From positions 157,638 through 221,637 of the forward strand of contig NZ_JAEEGB010000013.1 of the NCBI RefSeq assembly GCF_016316925.1: 64,000 bases of DNA. The letters are read 5' to 3'. Of this stretch, positions 63,999 to 64,000 are shown piece by piece. The notes under the pieces were generated by a model that made no database searches, was not told the origin of the DNA, and worked only from the letters and a program-made list of their open reading frames with translations. The stretch is from Clostridium aciditolerans. GTDB lineage: Bacteria > Bacillota > Clostridia > Clostridiales > Clostridiaceae. Every line of letters starts with the position of its first letter. Position 1 is the stretch's first letter. The position numbers were made by a program, and so were the translations under genes.

Positions 63999-64000
63999 CT

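Noticed and set aside
1-64000. CRISPR arrays
   Set aside because: No regularly spaced direct repeats and no cas genes were seen; the short repeats found are irregular and few.

Overview
The window is AT-rich Clostridium-like DNA. Supporting evidence: strong GGAGG ribosome binding sites, frequent TTG/GTG starts, a DUF1659/DUF2922 pair, a DUF3189 protein, an Ohr peroxiredoxin, two-domain MerR regulators, and a ykkC/guanidine-I riboswitch ahead of a B3/4-domain gene. I cannot name the species. No rRNA, complete tRNA or CRISPR array was seen.

Layout. (1) 1-10,000 is the edge of an integrative element: a small sigma-like protein behind an attenuator-like hairpin, a tandem-HTH protein, a divergent ImmR-like repressor with an ImmA-like zinc-ribbon peptidase, then a restriction-modification-like cargo (a nuclease-helicase facing two DNA methyltransferases and an HTH protein). 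(2) 10,190-10,560 is a scar with the 3' end of an rlmD/rumA-type methyltransferase gene and a tmRNA-like 3' end. (3) 10,683-47,201 is a dense defence island, almost all on the minus strand: two tandem trypsin-STAND NTPases with an MBL-fold protein (like AVAST type I), a complete Wadjet jetDABC operon with a WYL regulator, a TPR/GreAB-C-like/PIN-like protein, two Mrr-like nucleases, two HEPN proteins, a membrane protein and a SUKH protein. It is interrupted by an IS630-type element, a decayed group II intron, a broken PD-(D/E)XK gene and an IS21 istB remnant. (4) 47,623-51,075 is a replication/sigma module (DnaB-like helicase, DnaD-like protein, two sigma-like factors) with no integrase. (5) 51,531-64,000 looks like ordinary chromosome: Ohr, a MerR-controlled ABC exporter, DUF3189, a PHP phosphatase, DUF2922/DUF1659, a MerR/agmatine-deiminase pair, a GH4 glycosidase with an RpiR regulator, and a guanidine-I riboswitch controlling a B3/4-domain protein and probably a radical SAM protein.

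How the parts fit together. The defence genes are unrelated and mostly single-gene cassettes. Many are preceded by a recurring motif, read on the minus strand as (T)AATAATGGGNAGT or TATAATGGGAAGT. It looks like a promoter -10 plus start region and may be a shared expression signal or a cassette-junction scar. The group II intron sits exactly inside one copy. The two STAND proteins keep an almost unchanged protease head while the rest has diverged, as expected if one effector were joined to different sensors. Near the right end, two copies of a paired-hairpin element differ by compensatory base changes, evidence of a selected secondary structure.
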